Assembly: GCF_022682495.2 (NCBI RefSeq) | Contig: NC_071389.1 | Location: forward strand, 180,092,556-180,156,555 | From: Desmodus rotundus | Taxonomy: Eukaryota; Chordata; Mammalia; Chiroptera; Phyllostomidae | Direction: 5' to 3' | Length of the DNA: 64,000 bases | Program-made: the position numbers and the translations under genes | In this document: in pieces, positions 49,519 through 61,215 of the stretch | Numbering within the stretch: the stretch's first letter is position 1 | How the letters are laid out: each line of letters opens with the position of its first letter | The notes under the pieces: generated by a model | What the model was told of the DNA's origin: nothing | Database searches by the model: none | Seen by the model: the letters and a program-made list of their open reading frames with translations, nothing else

Positions 49519-50672
49519 TGAAGCAGGGTGCAGCCAAGAGGAGGGCCCCAAGAAGGGATTTGTAATAGGGTCCAGAACACGAGGTGTCCAGGAAATATTA
49601 GAAAAATACATATAGGATGTCCTCACCCCCACATGCTTTGAGCCAGGGGGGATGGGACACATGGAGCAGGGCCATTCAGAGCTGCCTTGGGTAGCAACAG
49701 CTTTGCAACTAACCCCTGGCATGGTCATTTAACATATCTATAACCTTTAACTTGTTTCATGGATATGTTAAGTAGCTGTGCCTGTGCTTTGAGCGAGGGG
49801 GATGGGAGCGAATTCTACCCAAGATGGGACTGGGAAGCAACTCCCCTTGGTTACAGAGCCTGCGTGAGAGCTTGGAGAAGACTACACGCCATGGGGCCAC
49901 ACCTGCCCAGACTTACTATGGCAGCCCAGGAAAGCTGGAAGAATATGGGGATTCTGGCAGGTGTAACTGATTATAGGAGGAGTCGGAAATGGGGCTGCAA
50001 AGGAAGATGGGTGCTGGGATTTAAACCTAGGCACAGCAGCCATAGAGAGAGAGGACCACGTGGTTCTGAAGTGAATAGGAGAGGACCACGCGGTTCTGGA
50101 GTGAATAGAGAACAACCACATGGTTCTGAAGGAGAATAGAGAGGACTACGCAGTTCTGGAGTGAATAGGAGAGGACCATGTGGTTTTGGAGTGCTTCTTT
50201 TTGCCACGCAGCTTAGGCAGCAGGAGAGACTTTGCCAAGAATAAAAAGGGAGAAAGGACTCTTGCTGGTAGGCCATGAGAAGGTGCCACATGGCTTGGAT
50301 TAACTGGAGATTGCAGCGGCCACACAGCTGACGGTGCTGGGAGCCTGAACCACGGACTTCTACTTCTTTTCCTGAGATATGGTACCCCGACTGCGTGGAG
50401 GGAGAGGGAAGGACTGTGCATCTGTGGGTATTCGAGAGGACTTTAGTATCTTAATGAAGATATTAAGTCATTACTCTAAGTTTGTGTAGCTTTTAAATAA
50501 ATAATTTATTTCCTTTTCGCCAAGTCTCTGGCATTGAGAGACGTCTTTCCTCTGGCGGCGGACATTTCAAACCTAGCAGGTGTGTGTGGGAGGGGGAACC
50601 TCCAGAGAAAGAAAGGGGGGATCCTTTCTGTAATAATTTATCGTGAACCACCCCCTGCCCTACTCTGTAACA
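49519..50672 (+). mobile_element. Solo LTR, family C, long form, in arm 2
   Basis: A 1,154-bp LTR with TSD CTAT at 49,515-49,518 and 50,673-50,676. It has the same ends as the copy at 46,717 and five internal minisatellite units at about 50,053-50,200. Arm 1 has an empty site near 33,655-33,665 ('tcatatgaccaatgaccagg' on its - strand). Confidence 0.9.
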
Positions 50673-51382
50673 CTATGACCATGGATATTATACTGGGAGA
50701 AGCCCTGGCCATATTCCAATATCCGCGCCCTGCTGAAACTTATGAAGATGACAAGAGTGAGTATAGTTTCGGTCCCAGACAGCATCCAGAGCCATCAGTT
50801 AAGTAATAAGTTGGGGTCAGCTCATAACCAAGCCACCACTCTCAGTTCTTATATTAATTCAGCAACACCTCCACACATTTACTATGTGGGGAAGTGTTTG
50901 AAGATGAAATCTTTATTTGGTCACTGCTACATGATAAGAATCACAGCAAAACCACATTTGCATTTTATTTTTTATGGCTTAATTTTACATTTGTATTTTA
51001 AATAGTAACCATATCAAAGCAATCTTGAAGCAATATATTTTCAAAGAACCCACTCGTCTGAATTTCTTTTTCTATTAGTTTAATCATGTCATACCCCTTC
51101 GTCCAATCTGTAAGACTCATATAGCCAAAATTCTTGATTCTACTGTCTATATTCCTTCTGGATGTCCTCTAAGTCTCCCCTCCCTTGCTTTCTTGCACAC
51201 TTAGGTGCAGGTCTGTGTGTGAATGCCCATTTTTCCTCTATTAACTTCCAGTAAAAAGAGATGAGTTGATAGAATTTGCTTAGAAGGCTTTATAATTAGA
51301 CACACAGGAAATGACAATTTCCTGAAGAAATAAGAGGAAGTGATGCAAGGAAAGCCTGAAGTTAAAAAGATTTGATAACTGC

Positions 51383-51610
51383 CCTGGCTGATGAGGCTCA
51401 GTTGGTTGGGCATCACAGTACAAACCAAAAGGTAATGGGTTTGATTCCTGGTAGGGAACATGCTTGGGTTGGGGGTTTGGACCCCAATTAGGGCTCATGC
51501 AAGAGGCAAATGATCAATGTTTCTCTCTTGCATCGATGATTCTCTCCCTCTCTCCTCTCTTTAGAATCAATTTTAAGAAATAAATTTTTGATAAATATTT
51601 AAAAATAAAT
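51383..51610 (+). mobile_element. VES SINE at the outer end of arm 2
   Basis: It starts 'ccctggctgatgaggctcag' and ends in an A-rich tail. TSD AAAAGATTTG(A/G)TAAC lies at about 51,367-51,381 and 51,611-51,626. A truncated copy at the same relative place in arm 1 shows that it predates the duplication. Confidence 0.88.
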
Positions 51611-51879
51611 AAAAAGATTTGGTAACCTACTGGACATAAGAAAAGAGTGAGGAGTCTGTATGAGCTTCATTAACAAATTTAAAAAGTAGCCTAGGAAATT
51701 AGAGATGACAAAGGAAGAAACAGTTATATAGAATTACCTTTTTAGTTGTTCCATGAAAATTTGAGCAGAATAAGAAAAACTACATTTCATTCTCACTTAC
51801 TAGCTAGCCTCTGTCCCTCAACTTTTAAACAGACACCCAGGTCTGGTATCTAGAAATTGTTTCAAAACAGATGATGAAA

Positions 51880-52045
51880 GGCCACAGGTTCAATTCCCAG
51901 TCAGGGCACATACCTGGGTTGCAGGCCAGGTCCCCAGTTGGGGCGCATGAGAGGCAACCACACACTGATGTTTCTCTCCCTTTTTTCTCCCTCCCTCCCC
52001 CTTCTCTAGAAATAAATAAATAAAACCTTTATTTAAAAAATAGCT
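51880..52045 (+). mobile_element. 5'-truncated VES SINE
   Basis: It starts in the middle of the tRNA-like part ('aggttcaattcccagtcagg'), continues 'gggttgcaggccaggtcccc' and ends with (ct)n and (aaat)n. Confidence 0.8.
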
Positions 52046-52443
52046 GATGATACATCCTAACAAAGAGCACACGTGAATGTTTAGGTTTTTGTTTTTGATG
52101 TATTCATCTTCGTAGGAATGAAGTTGTGAGTATAGGCCACATTTCAAGTCCCTTGGCTAAGCAAGAATGACCTGTAATACCCGTGAACTTGGGCAAAGTA
52201 ATGCCGCAGATGGGGGGGGGGGGATGAGAAAACAGGTCAATTAACTCACCTTGGATTTCTTCTTAGGGAAATTGCTTGAGGGCCAATCATCGAAGAGCAA
52301 TTGGATCAAACTCACTAAATTATCCACAAAGCAAAAATTATTTTATTCTGAATATTTAATTTTGAGCAATTTCCATGTACAGTGAAAGTCAATTATAGGT
52401 CAGCACTACTCTTGGAATATAGGCAATTGGAATATCTGAGGCC
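52046..52443. other. Region downstream of the pseudogene
   Basis: About 400 bp with a G13 run near 52,212-52,224. Nothing recognised beyond possible 3' UTR of the antisense pseudogene. Confidence 0.4.
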
Positions 52444-52608
52444 TCATCTCATGTTTAATGCAACAGCTTTAAAAGCCACTGTGGATGTTGCAGGGGCACT
52501 TAGTTCCACATCATCGTACTCAAAGTCCCCCATTCCCCCCTGGGGCAGCCAGGGCCTATCTTCTTTTCCCAGGATGAGCTGCCCCACTAGGGAAATGCTG
52601 ACAGAAAC
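52444..52608 (-). pseudogene. WC1-type pseudogene, last tail exon (frameshifted)
   Basis: On the - strand an acceptor 'ctttactgttgcag' is followed, in the phase-1 frame used by WC1 exons, by GFCQHFPSGAAHPGK and then a stop. After skipping one base in the AAAA run at 52,564-52,567 it continues EDRPWLPQGGMGDFEYDDVE, LSAPATSTVAF. The joined pattern follows the WC1 C-terminus, so this is its last tail exon with a 1-nt frameshift. It is not the same as the + strand last exon and keeps the residues after ELSA. It lies just outside arm 2. Confidence 0.78.
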
Positions 52609-53608
52609 CTGCAACAGTAAAGAGAAGTTTAATTAGACCTGTGACAGAAGGACTAGACAATGCCCTATGGTAGAAGCAAGTCTAGAATATATGGTGATGA
52701 CATAGCATCTCTGGGGACTCATAAATGCTGAGGCAGGCTCAAACTATTTAGTATTAGTTACAGCAAGTATGTATCAGAGCTATCCTAGCAGGATCCGGTC
52801 TATGTGGGTCACTGGGACCATGGCTTATCTAGGAAATACCGAATCACAGGAGATCTGTGACCAACACAGGTGCTCCCTGAGCACCTTTTTCCTGGCTTAC
52901 CCAGTCAGCAGAGAAGTAACCCAAGAATGGTAAGAATCACATGACAGGATGTGAAAATTTCACCTTTCACAGTTGTCAGCTCTGAGTTCACAAGGAGAAG
53001 GGGACAGGGCGCTTTCATTCGGAGGGGGGGTGTATTTGTATTTGTAGTAGATTTTATTTATTTGAGGCTTTTCTCTTTTAGTCTAGCTAAAAGTTTTTCA
53101 ACTTTGTTTATCTTTTTTTAACAAGCTTAGTTTCACTGATATTTTCTATTGTCTTTTTAGTCTCTATTTCATTTATTTCTGTTCTCGTCATTCTTGTTTT
53201 CTTCCTTCTACTAATTTTGGGCTTAGTTTGTTCTCCTTTTTCTAGTTCTTTAAGAACCTCTCCTTTGGAGAGGAGGGAGGGCAGAGTGATTGGTAGGAAG
53301 GGAAGGTGACTTTCTGGGTGCTTCTTATCATCTCTTCATTAATCTTGGTTGAGGTACATGACCGAGGTATACACTTATTGCTTACACATTGTTCTCATTA
53401 TACTTAAATAAGATTGTTTATTTTTAAAATAATATTCCTCTTTACACTTCTTGCCTTGACCTGAAAAATGAGTGAACGAGAATCACCATATTTCATATTT
53501 CTCTGAAATACCTTACTTTTAAAGGCAGCTTTTCCACACTTTCTGCTCTTAGGGACATTTCACTCAAGAAACACCCTCAGTACCAGGTGGCCCTTCCTTT
53601 TCTCTTAC
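52609..53608. other. Gap where TM and other tail exons are missing
   Basis: The interval between the 'c' SRCR exon and the last tail exon of the pseudogene is only 1.0 kb. I found no inter-domain, 'd', 'e', transmembrane or other tail exon in it on either strand. An antisense L1 piece is at 53,040-53,255. The exons were deleted or never copied. Confidence 0.55.
53040..53255 (-). repeat. L1 ORF2 scrap, antisense
   Basis: The text 'gattttatttatttgaggct', 'tctctatttcatttatttct' and 'gggcttagtttgttctcctt' matches reverse-complemented L1 ORF2 as at 21,250-21,430. Confidence 0.65.
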
Positions 53609-53917
53609 CTGAGCAGATCACAGAGGCTGTGTTCCCATGGGTGCAGTCAGGAATGCCCAGGGCAGTCATAGGGCAATTCCACAGGCAGTACTCAGCCCCT
53701 GAGCAGTGAAATTGGGCTTTCCAGATCTGGTCACCTCCTTGCACAAAGTAGTACTCTTTTGGAGTAGAGATGGCAACTCCACAGCCGAGCTGACGACAGA
53801 CAACATTGGCGTTGGCCATGTTCCAGTGAGAGGCACAGAGCATTCTCCATTCTCCAGAAATATTCATCTCCACTTGTCCTTCACACTGAGAGGTGCCATT
53901 TTTCATGAGCCGCACTT
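53609..53917 (-). pseudogene. WC1-type pseudogene, SRCR 'c' exon (frame intact)
   Basis: A 309-nt SRCR exon with acceptor 'gaccagcatatacag' and donor GTAAGA, phase 1/1 and no stop. It encodes [32 protein letters not shown] and HGNTASVICSG, the pattern of the WC1 'c' domain. All eight cysteines are present plus an extra one at AEYCLW, where phenylalanine is usual. The exon itself is undamaged, but both partner exons are broken, so the locus is called a pseudogene. It could still be joined to another transcript. Confidence 0.85.
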
Positions 53918-54019
53918 CTGTATATGCTGGTCAGTGAAAACAGGATTTTATCAAAACCTCATGTTTTTCTTACCCCAACAGAGAATGCAGGGAGGTTAAA
54001 GTCCTGCTCTGCATCTCAC

Positions 54020-54328
54020 CTGAACAGACAACTTGAACAGCCCCACTGTGCTGGCAAACACCTCCTGGACGGGGCACTCTGGGGCAGAGCTGGAGCGCAG
54101 GCTCCTGCCCCTCACACCAGAACTCCTCAGCCCATACCTGTCCACCTGACTCTCTGGAGGGCACATCCACCAGGACAGACAGAGCTTTGCCTCACCCCAG
54201 CTCTGCACAGATGACCTGGGCCATAGGGAATGTGTGTTTCCCATCAGACACTGGAGTCCAGTCATCTACAGAATGCACTTCTATTCACCCTGAGCAGGGT
54301 CCATCCCCTCCAAACAGATGTAAAAATC
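54020..54328 (-). pseudogene. WC1-type pseudogene, SRCR 'b' exon with two stops
   Basis: A 309-nt exon with acceptor '(tc)n ag' and donor GTGAGA, phase 1/1. It begins GFLHLFGGDGPCSG and ends GAVQVVCSG, the WC1 'b' domain. TGA at 54,285-54,287 replaces the arginine expected in CSGRVEV, and TGA at 54,192-54,194 replaces the cysteine of LGCG. The rest is readable without frameshift. It lies 102 bp upstream of the 'c' exon, as expected for the b-c pair. The 'b' domain naturally lacks one cysteine pair, so its lower count is not damage. Confidence 0.88.
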
Positions 54329-55408
54329 CTGAGAGAGAGAAAAAATAAGCCCAGTGAGTGTTCATAATCACATGTTGACAATTAGAAGTGACATATCATA
54401 AACAATGGTGTTAAAGTTTTCTTTTGCCAAGGAATGGGAAATGGTGAGGAGATTTAACAGTTAGTGTCAGAATGGGGCTTCCATGAGTGAGTTTCTGAAG
54501 ACATCATTTGTAATGGCTGAATGAATAAATGGAATATATATTTCAGTGTTTGTTAGAGAAGTGAAGTCCTCATCTAGGGGTCTGGGATCTACAGGGCCCA
54601 AGGAAACTGCACAGTGTATGATCATTCAAACATTAGTGAAATACAAAGAACAGAACCAACCCAAAAGGTACAGGGCTATGAAAGGGTAGAGACCTATCAG
54701 TCACAAAAGGTTAGAAAGCCATTCTGAAACTTGTGGGCTAAAATTCTGATTAGCTTCTTTCTCAGGAGCCAATCTTCAAATAACCCATGATAGAGAAAAT
54801 CATAAGGGCTGTATCCATGAATGTATGTCAACCTATAGACAGACTAATGGCTCAAAATTAGAAATACAGACATTATAACAAACCGCTTTTATGGTCTCAC
54901 GTTTTATTTTTCTAATAATTTTTATGGCAAAAAAAAAATTCCAAGAGTGTCTTAGATGATCTAAACAAGAAAGATAAATCTGAATGTTAAGAAAACCCCA
55001 GAGTCATGGCAGCCAGAGAGGCTTGTCCTGACCATCTCTCTTGAAACCCAAGAATTTGTTTACAAACTTGGGTGACAGTGAGTTCTCAGGGAACATTTAC
55101 AAGACAGCTGAGTTTGCCAGTCATGTCCAGCTAGAGGTTTCTCTTTGAGATACAGGAGTCTTAGCATATGCTAAGGATTGATAGTAATTGATTTTTGCCC
55201 TGTCATTATGCTAACTCTGTTCCTATCTGACATCAGCAATGTGGCAGAATCGGAAGTCCCTAACCTTTGTTTTTCTGCAGAAACTAAGATTTGGCAGCCA
55301 TCCATACATACAAGTGCCTTTGTGGGAGCCTTGGGATCCCAATGAGAGGTTAGAAACTCTGGTACAGACAAAGGCTGGGAAGGGCTCATAAGAGAAGTCA
55401 TGTCCAGC
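54329..55408. other. Upstream of the pseudogene, no gene recognised
   Basis: No further SRCR exon or signal peptide exon was seen on the - strand. An A9 run is at about 54,930. Composition is ordinary. Confidence 0.45.
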
Positions 55409-55599
55409 CCTGACCAGTGTGGCTCAATGGGATGGGCATTGTTCCACAGAGCAAAGGGCCAACGGCTCGATTCCTGGTCAGGGCACACGCCTGGGTTGTG
55501 GTCCGGGTCCCTGGTTGGAACAAGCAAGAAGCAGCCAATTGATGTTTGTCTCACCCATCAATGTTTCTCTCCCTGTCTTTCTCCCTCCCTTCCTCTCTC

Positions 55600-55648
<49 letters not shown>

Positions 55649-55664
55649 AATCTTTCAACAAAAA
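55409..55664 (+). mobile_element. VES SINE with long (AAAT)n tail
   Basis: It starts 'ccctgaccagtgtggctcaa' and ends with 13 or so AAAT units at about 55,601-55,649. TSD AAGTCATGT(C/T)CA at about 55,396-55,407 and 55,664-55,675. Confidence 0.9.
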
Positions 55665-57430
55665 GTCATGTTCAAACCCCCAATGTCAAGCTTTCTGATT
55701 GTGGTCCCAGCTCCAGCCCCCTGCAGATTTGGCTCCAGCCCAATTTGTCCATGGTCCTGCCATCAGTCCCATCCACCAAAGAACTTCAGAGAATACATGC
55801 TATTCCATGCCCCCAATAACAGGTCTGGCAACCATAGACATGACTATGAACCCAGAAGCAGCTCTATCACCTGGACCCAACTCCATACCACTGTAACCCT
55901 GAAGGCAGTTCTATTCCACTCAGTGACCCAAAGGGAGTCATCCCCAAGTAACAGGAAGGTCAAATGTGTATATGACTGTTGACCTCAAGCAGCCCTGTGA
56001 CCTGGCTCCAGCCGCCTTCTACCACATTCAGGAGGCAGTCCTGCCCACCCAGGAACCCAGCAGGAACTACATCTATCCATGTCCCTGTTACCAGACATGC
56101 TAACCACAGACACAACAGCAGACCCAGCAGCAGCCACATGACCTTACTCCAGCTCTGCTTGATCCTGATCCTAAAGACAGTCTTATCAGTCAAGATCTTT
56201 ACCTATAAAAAGAAAAAAAAAAAACAGTCTATAAAGACTGGACAGGTGTCTTCTCCTTCGAGTGCAGACACCAGTGCAAGCCTACATAGATCATGAAGAA
56301 TCTGGCAAAGATGAAACCATTAAAGGAAAATAATAATGCTCCAGTAACTGACCCTTAAGAAATAAATATCTATGAACAAATAATTAAAAATAATTGTCTT
56401 AATGAAACTCAGTGAGCTACAAGAGAGCACAGATACACAACTAAATGAAATAAGAAAAGTAATACACAAACAAAATGAAGTTTAATTAAAAAATAGAAAA
56501 TGTAAAAAGGAATCAAACAAAAATTCTAGAGCTCAAGGATACAATGACTGAGCCTTAAAAAATTTCATAGAGAGCTTCCACCAGACTTGATCACACAGGA
56601 AAAAAAAATTAGCCAACTCAAAGACAGATAATTTGAAATTATTGAGGTAAAAGAACAAAAAGAAAAATAATAAAAAAGAGAGAAGAAAGCATATAGGACA
56701 TGATCCAGCAAAATAATATATGTATTTGTGAGTCCCAGGAGGAAAAATGAAAGAGAAAGGGACAGAAAGCTCATTTAAAGAAACAATGGTTGAGAACTTC
56801 TCTAACCTAAAGATAGGAATAAACATATTGATTTGTGAAGCCCAGAAGTTCCCAAATAAGAAGAATAAAGGGGTCTACACCAAGACACATTATAATTCAA
56901 TTTTCAAAATGCAAAGACAAAGAGATAATTTTGAAAGCAGTAAGAGAAAAGCAACCTGTAACATACAAGAAAGTCCCTATAAGATTCAGAGGATTTCTCA
57001 ACAGAAGCCTTGCAGGACAGGCAAGAGCAGGATGATATATATTCAAAGTACTAAAAGAAAAAAACTGCCAACAATGAACATTTTATCCAGAAAAACTGTC
57101 CTTTAAGAATTAAGGAGGAACCATAAATTCATTTTTTAAAAAAGAATCAAGGAGAAATAAAAAAGTTCCCAGACCAGCACTCCTGGACAGAAGGGGGAAA
57201 AAAAGTTCTTCAAGTTGAAATAAAAAGATGCTGAACAATAAAATAGCATGGTCATGTAGAAAAGTATAAATCTAATAGGTAAAAGTAAATATGAAAATAG
57301 AGAATATTATACTGTAATGGTGGCACATGAATTGCTTTTAATGCTAGTGTGTGTATATATATATAAATTAAGAGACAAAAGGAATAAGAGTAACTATAAC
57401 CACAAGAATTTGTTGATTAAAAATACAACA
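55665..57430 (+). repeat. Old L1/HAL1-type remnant
   Basis: The stretch from 56,280 onward reads like ORF1 of an old L1 or HAL1, with the frame at 56,747-57,106 holding 'MKEKGTESSFKETMVENFSN' and 'TKTHYNSIFKMQRQRDNFES' and the frame at 56,835-57,035 the C-terminal part 'KPRSSQIRRIKGSTPRHIII'. The C-rich 55,680-56,180 part may be its 5' UTR. Many frameshifts. Confidence 0.6.
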
Positions 57431-57610
57431 AAGAAAAAATAAAATCTGACATCATTACATAAAGGAGGGAGTAAAATGTAGATTCTGTGTGCTATTGAAA
57501 TTGTTATCAGCTTAAAACAGACTTCTATTACTATAAAATATTCAATGTAAGTTCCATGATAATTACAAAATACAGTACAATAGATAAACAAAAATAAAGA
57601 GCAAAGGAAC

Positions 57611-57835
57611 AGCCCTGACCAGTGTGGCTCAGTTGGTTGGGCATCATACTCAAAGCGAAAAGTTGCAGGTTCAAACCCTGGTCAAGGCACATGCCTGGGT
57701 GACAGGTTTGGTCCCCATTTGGGGCTTGTATAGGAGGCAATCAGTCAATGGTTCTCTCTCACATTGATGTTTCTCTCCCTCTTTTTCTTCCTCCCTTCCT
57801 CTCTCTAAAAATAAATAAATAAAGTCTTTTAAAAA
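57611..57835 (+). mobile_element. VES SINE
   Basis: It starts 'agccctgaccagtgtggctc', has the box B text 'ggttcaaaccctggtcaagg', and ends (ct)n, 'aaaaataaataaataaagtc'. Confidence 0.88.
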
Positions 57836-58019
57836 AGAAGTATAAACACTAAAGAAACAGAAAGATGGGATTTTAAGTTGATGGTGGGGGTGATGGTGAT
57901 AGGTAGGTAGGCAGACAGATATGGACAGGTAGAAAAACGGATGAAAAGACAAAGCCAGCCCCATTTTCTATCATGACAGCATTTGCCAAGCAGGCCTATG
58001 ACCTTGTTAAACATGACTG

Positions 58020-58380
58020 ACATTTTACTCTTCTGAGCTTATGTCCCCAGGACTGAAAAATTTCTGGAAAAGCAAGAACAGAATGTGACTGAACAGTCCC
58101 CACAGCCACGGGCAAAAGATAATATTGGAAAAAACTGCTCCTTATGCAAAACCCCCTGAAACCTCCCGTGTTACAACACTTCTACCCGCCCAGTGGTCAC
58201 ACAACAGCAACCCCTCCGCCCTTGATGATACAATATAAGATCACAGTCCCAACCTTTTGGTACTGGTGCATTTCTCTGTGCCTAGCCCCCTTCCTCCCTT
58301 AGAAAGTGAATAAACTTTGCTCTGCGCATTTTCTTCTCTTTGTGAATTCTTTCACAGCCTGCATCAACAACCACCCTAAC
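58020..58380 (+). mobile_element. Possible ERV1-type LTR
   Basis: Features of a class I LTR 3' half: 'gtgaataaactttgctctgc' (AATAAA near 58,309) followed by T/C-rich text ending near 'gaattctttcacagcctgca'. I could not fix the 5' end or a TSD. Confidence 0.4.
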
Positions 58381-58457
58381 AATGGAGACAACAGTTATAT
58401 AATGGACTTTTTAAATATGCTAAATCCTTTTTTCTTTATTACATTTTATTTATGTGA

Positions 58458-59240
<783 letters not shown>

Positions 59241-59367
59241 TGAAAGACTAAGGTTTTCTAAACTTCTAATTGTCCCCCTTTATATATTGAGAATTTAGAA
59301 TTTGGTTTGATAGGACTCAAAACAATTGTATTATAAAGCATAGGTAAAGAAGGTGCAAAAAATAATT

Positions 59368-59582
59368 GCCCTGGCTGGTGTGGCTCAGTGGATTAACCTG
59401 CAAACTGAAACGTCGCCAGTTAGATTCCCAGTCAGGGCACATGCCTGGGTTGCAGACCAGGTTCCCAGTTTAGGGTATGTGAGAGGCAACAGATCGATGT
59501 ACCTCTCACATGCTGATATTTCTCTCCCTCTCTTTAGCCCTCCCTTCCCCTCTCTCTAAAAGTAAATAAAATCTTTTTTTAA
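59368..59582 (+). mobile_element. VES SINE
   Basis: It starts 'ccctggctggtgtggctcag' and ends 'aaaagtaaataaaatctttt'. TSD about G(G/A)TGCAAAA(A/T)ATAATT, at about 59,352-59,367 and 59,585-59,600. Confidence 0.9.
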
Positions 59583-61019
59583 GACGATGCAAAATATAAT
59601 TTTAGACAACTACCCAAATAGAACGGGTAAGGAGAAAGTCTTTTCTTATGGGGTGGCAAAGGAGAGGCATGTGAAATGGAAAAGAAAAGGGGCCAGATGC
59701 TACCTGAAACCCTCAGTGGCCCCGCCTTCTTAGATCTGAAGCCATGAGGAAAGGCGTGGCAAGAACAAAAGCTCAGGTGGGTTGAGGGGAAAGCCAAATG
59801 CAGAAGAGCATATGCCCAATTTAGTCACTGTTGCCTTATTCGGGTTTCCATTGATCAAAGAAGTTCCCAGATACTCTCCAGAAAGTAGCCCTGGGATGGT
59901 ATAGAGAGTGAGAAGGGAAGTAAGGGTATGCAAGATAGGGCCCTACCTCAAAATGTGAGGTTGTTAACACATGCTACCGCCCAATCTTTGTGCCTCCTCA
60001 AGCTCAGTGTTTCCATAATACACCTCTCCAGTTCACACAAACCAACCCTGTGGTCCCCTCATCTTGGCCCTCAACCTTTAAGCACACAGACATGGGAAGG
60101 AAACATCCTGTGACACCCCCATCCCCAAAGTTCCCACCAGAGCTCAGAGACAACTCCATGCCCTTCCGAATCCCACACCTGAAGTTCTCAGTGGGACTAA
60201 CACTCAGGGCAGCTGTGAGTCAGTCCACAGCCTTGTCACATTCCCCACTAAAAATACCAGTGTCAGCAGGTACAAGTTCTCAATTCCTGCTGTGCCCATT
60301 CTTTCTTCTTGAGACTTAGGTAAATTAAAAGGAAGGGGAAAAAACAGTTGAACACATGCATCTAATACTTCCTATTAATTTTTTTAAGAATCACTTACTC
60401 ATGCCTAAGCCTCATAGCAATACATGTCTTCTTCCATATCTGTAATTTAACCTATTAATGATAATAACTGATGATAAATATCAGAACCAGAGTTTAAACT
60501 GAGGTGCTGGAGCTAGGATCAGGATCTGCTGTCACTTAGAGATGATGATGGTCTTTGGGGCCCAGATTTATTATTTCTTACCCAGTTTTGGACTCTACAC
60601 GATCACTAGAAACCATTTAACCAGACCCTATAACATGGGATATGCTTGCTGGAGTCCAGCCACCCCTTCCCGAAGAATGGCATAGGTGTGCATTTAGTGT
60701 AACCAGTCACATAAGGTCTCACTTAGCTCAGGATTGAGATCTCATACATAACACACTATTATGGGTTCCAGATCCTGTTATACAGAATGATGGGCTGGAA
60801 AGAAGGGGCTCAACTCAGGGCTGGCGTGCTGTCTCCAAGCAGCACCTTATAGCCAGAGCTTGGGATGCAGGGTCAGCATGGGTCAACTCACACTCCAATA
60901 AAGTCAAGAACTTCTTTGACACCTAAGGAAATATCAGTGTACGATCTCATAGAAGATGAAAGGGAGTAAGGTTTTGGAGAGGACACCGCCCAGCTGGCTC
61001 CCTCAATGAACTTGAGAGA

Positions 61020-61215
61020 CTGCAATGTAGTGGTCAAGAGGACAGACTCAGGAGCCAGAACTCCTGGTCTTGACTCCGTACATACTGTATGTGTGACTTT
61101 ACACTCTCTGTGCTTTGGTTGCTTCATCTACAAAGTGAGGGTAACAATCAGGCCTACGTAACACAGCTTTGGTGAGGAGTACTAAGTAACAGTATAAATA
61201 CTAGGTATTAGTAGT
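61020..61215 (+). repeat. MIR SINE
   Basis: The text follows the mammal-wide MIR: 'gtagtggtcaagaggacaga', 'ggagccagaactcctggtct', 'ctctgtgctttggttgcttc', 'atctacaaagtgagggtaac'. Diverged as expected for an ancient SINE. Confidence 0.75.

Larger units (their letters stand above)
43861..51382 (-). repeat. Inverted-repeat arm 2
   Basis: Reverse complement of arm 1. Without its own insertions (L1 end 44,822-45,055; LTRs 46,717-47,947, 48,205-49,078 and 49,519-50,672) it is about 4.0 kb. Order along the arm mirrors arm 1 throughout. Its outer end carries a VES SINE shared with arm 1. The inner end, near 43,861, is 4.0 kb from the inner end of arm 1. Confidence 0.88.

Noticed and set aside
55601..55649. 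Regular short repeats that might suggest a CRISPR-like or satellite array
   Set aside because: It is the simple (AAAT)n tail of a SINE; no spaced direct repeats exist in the window.
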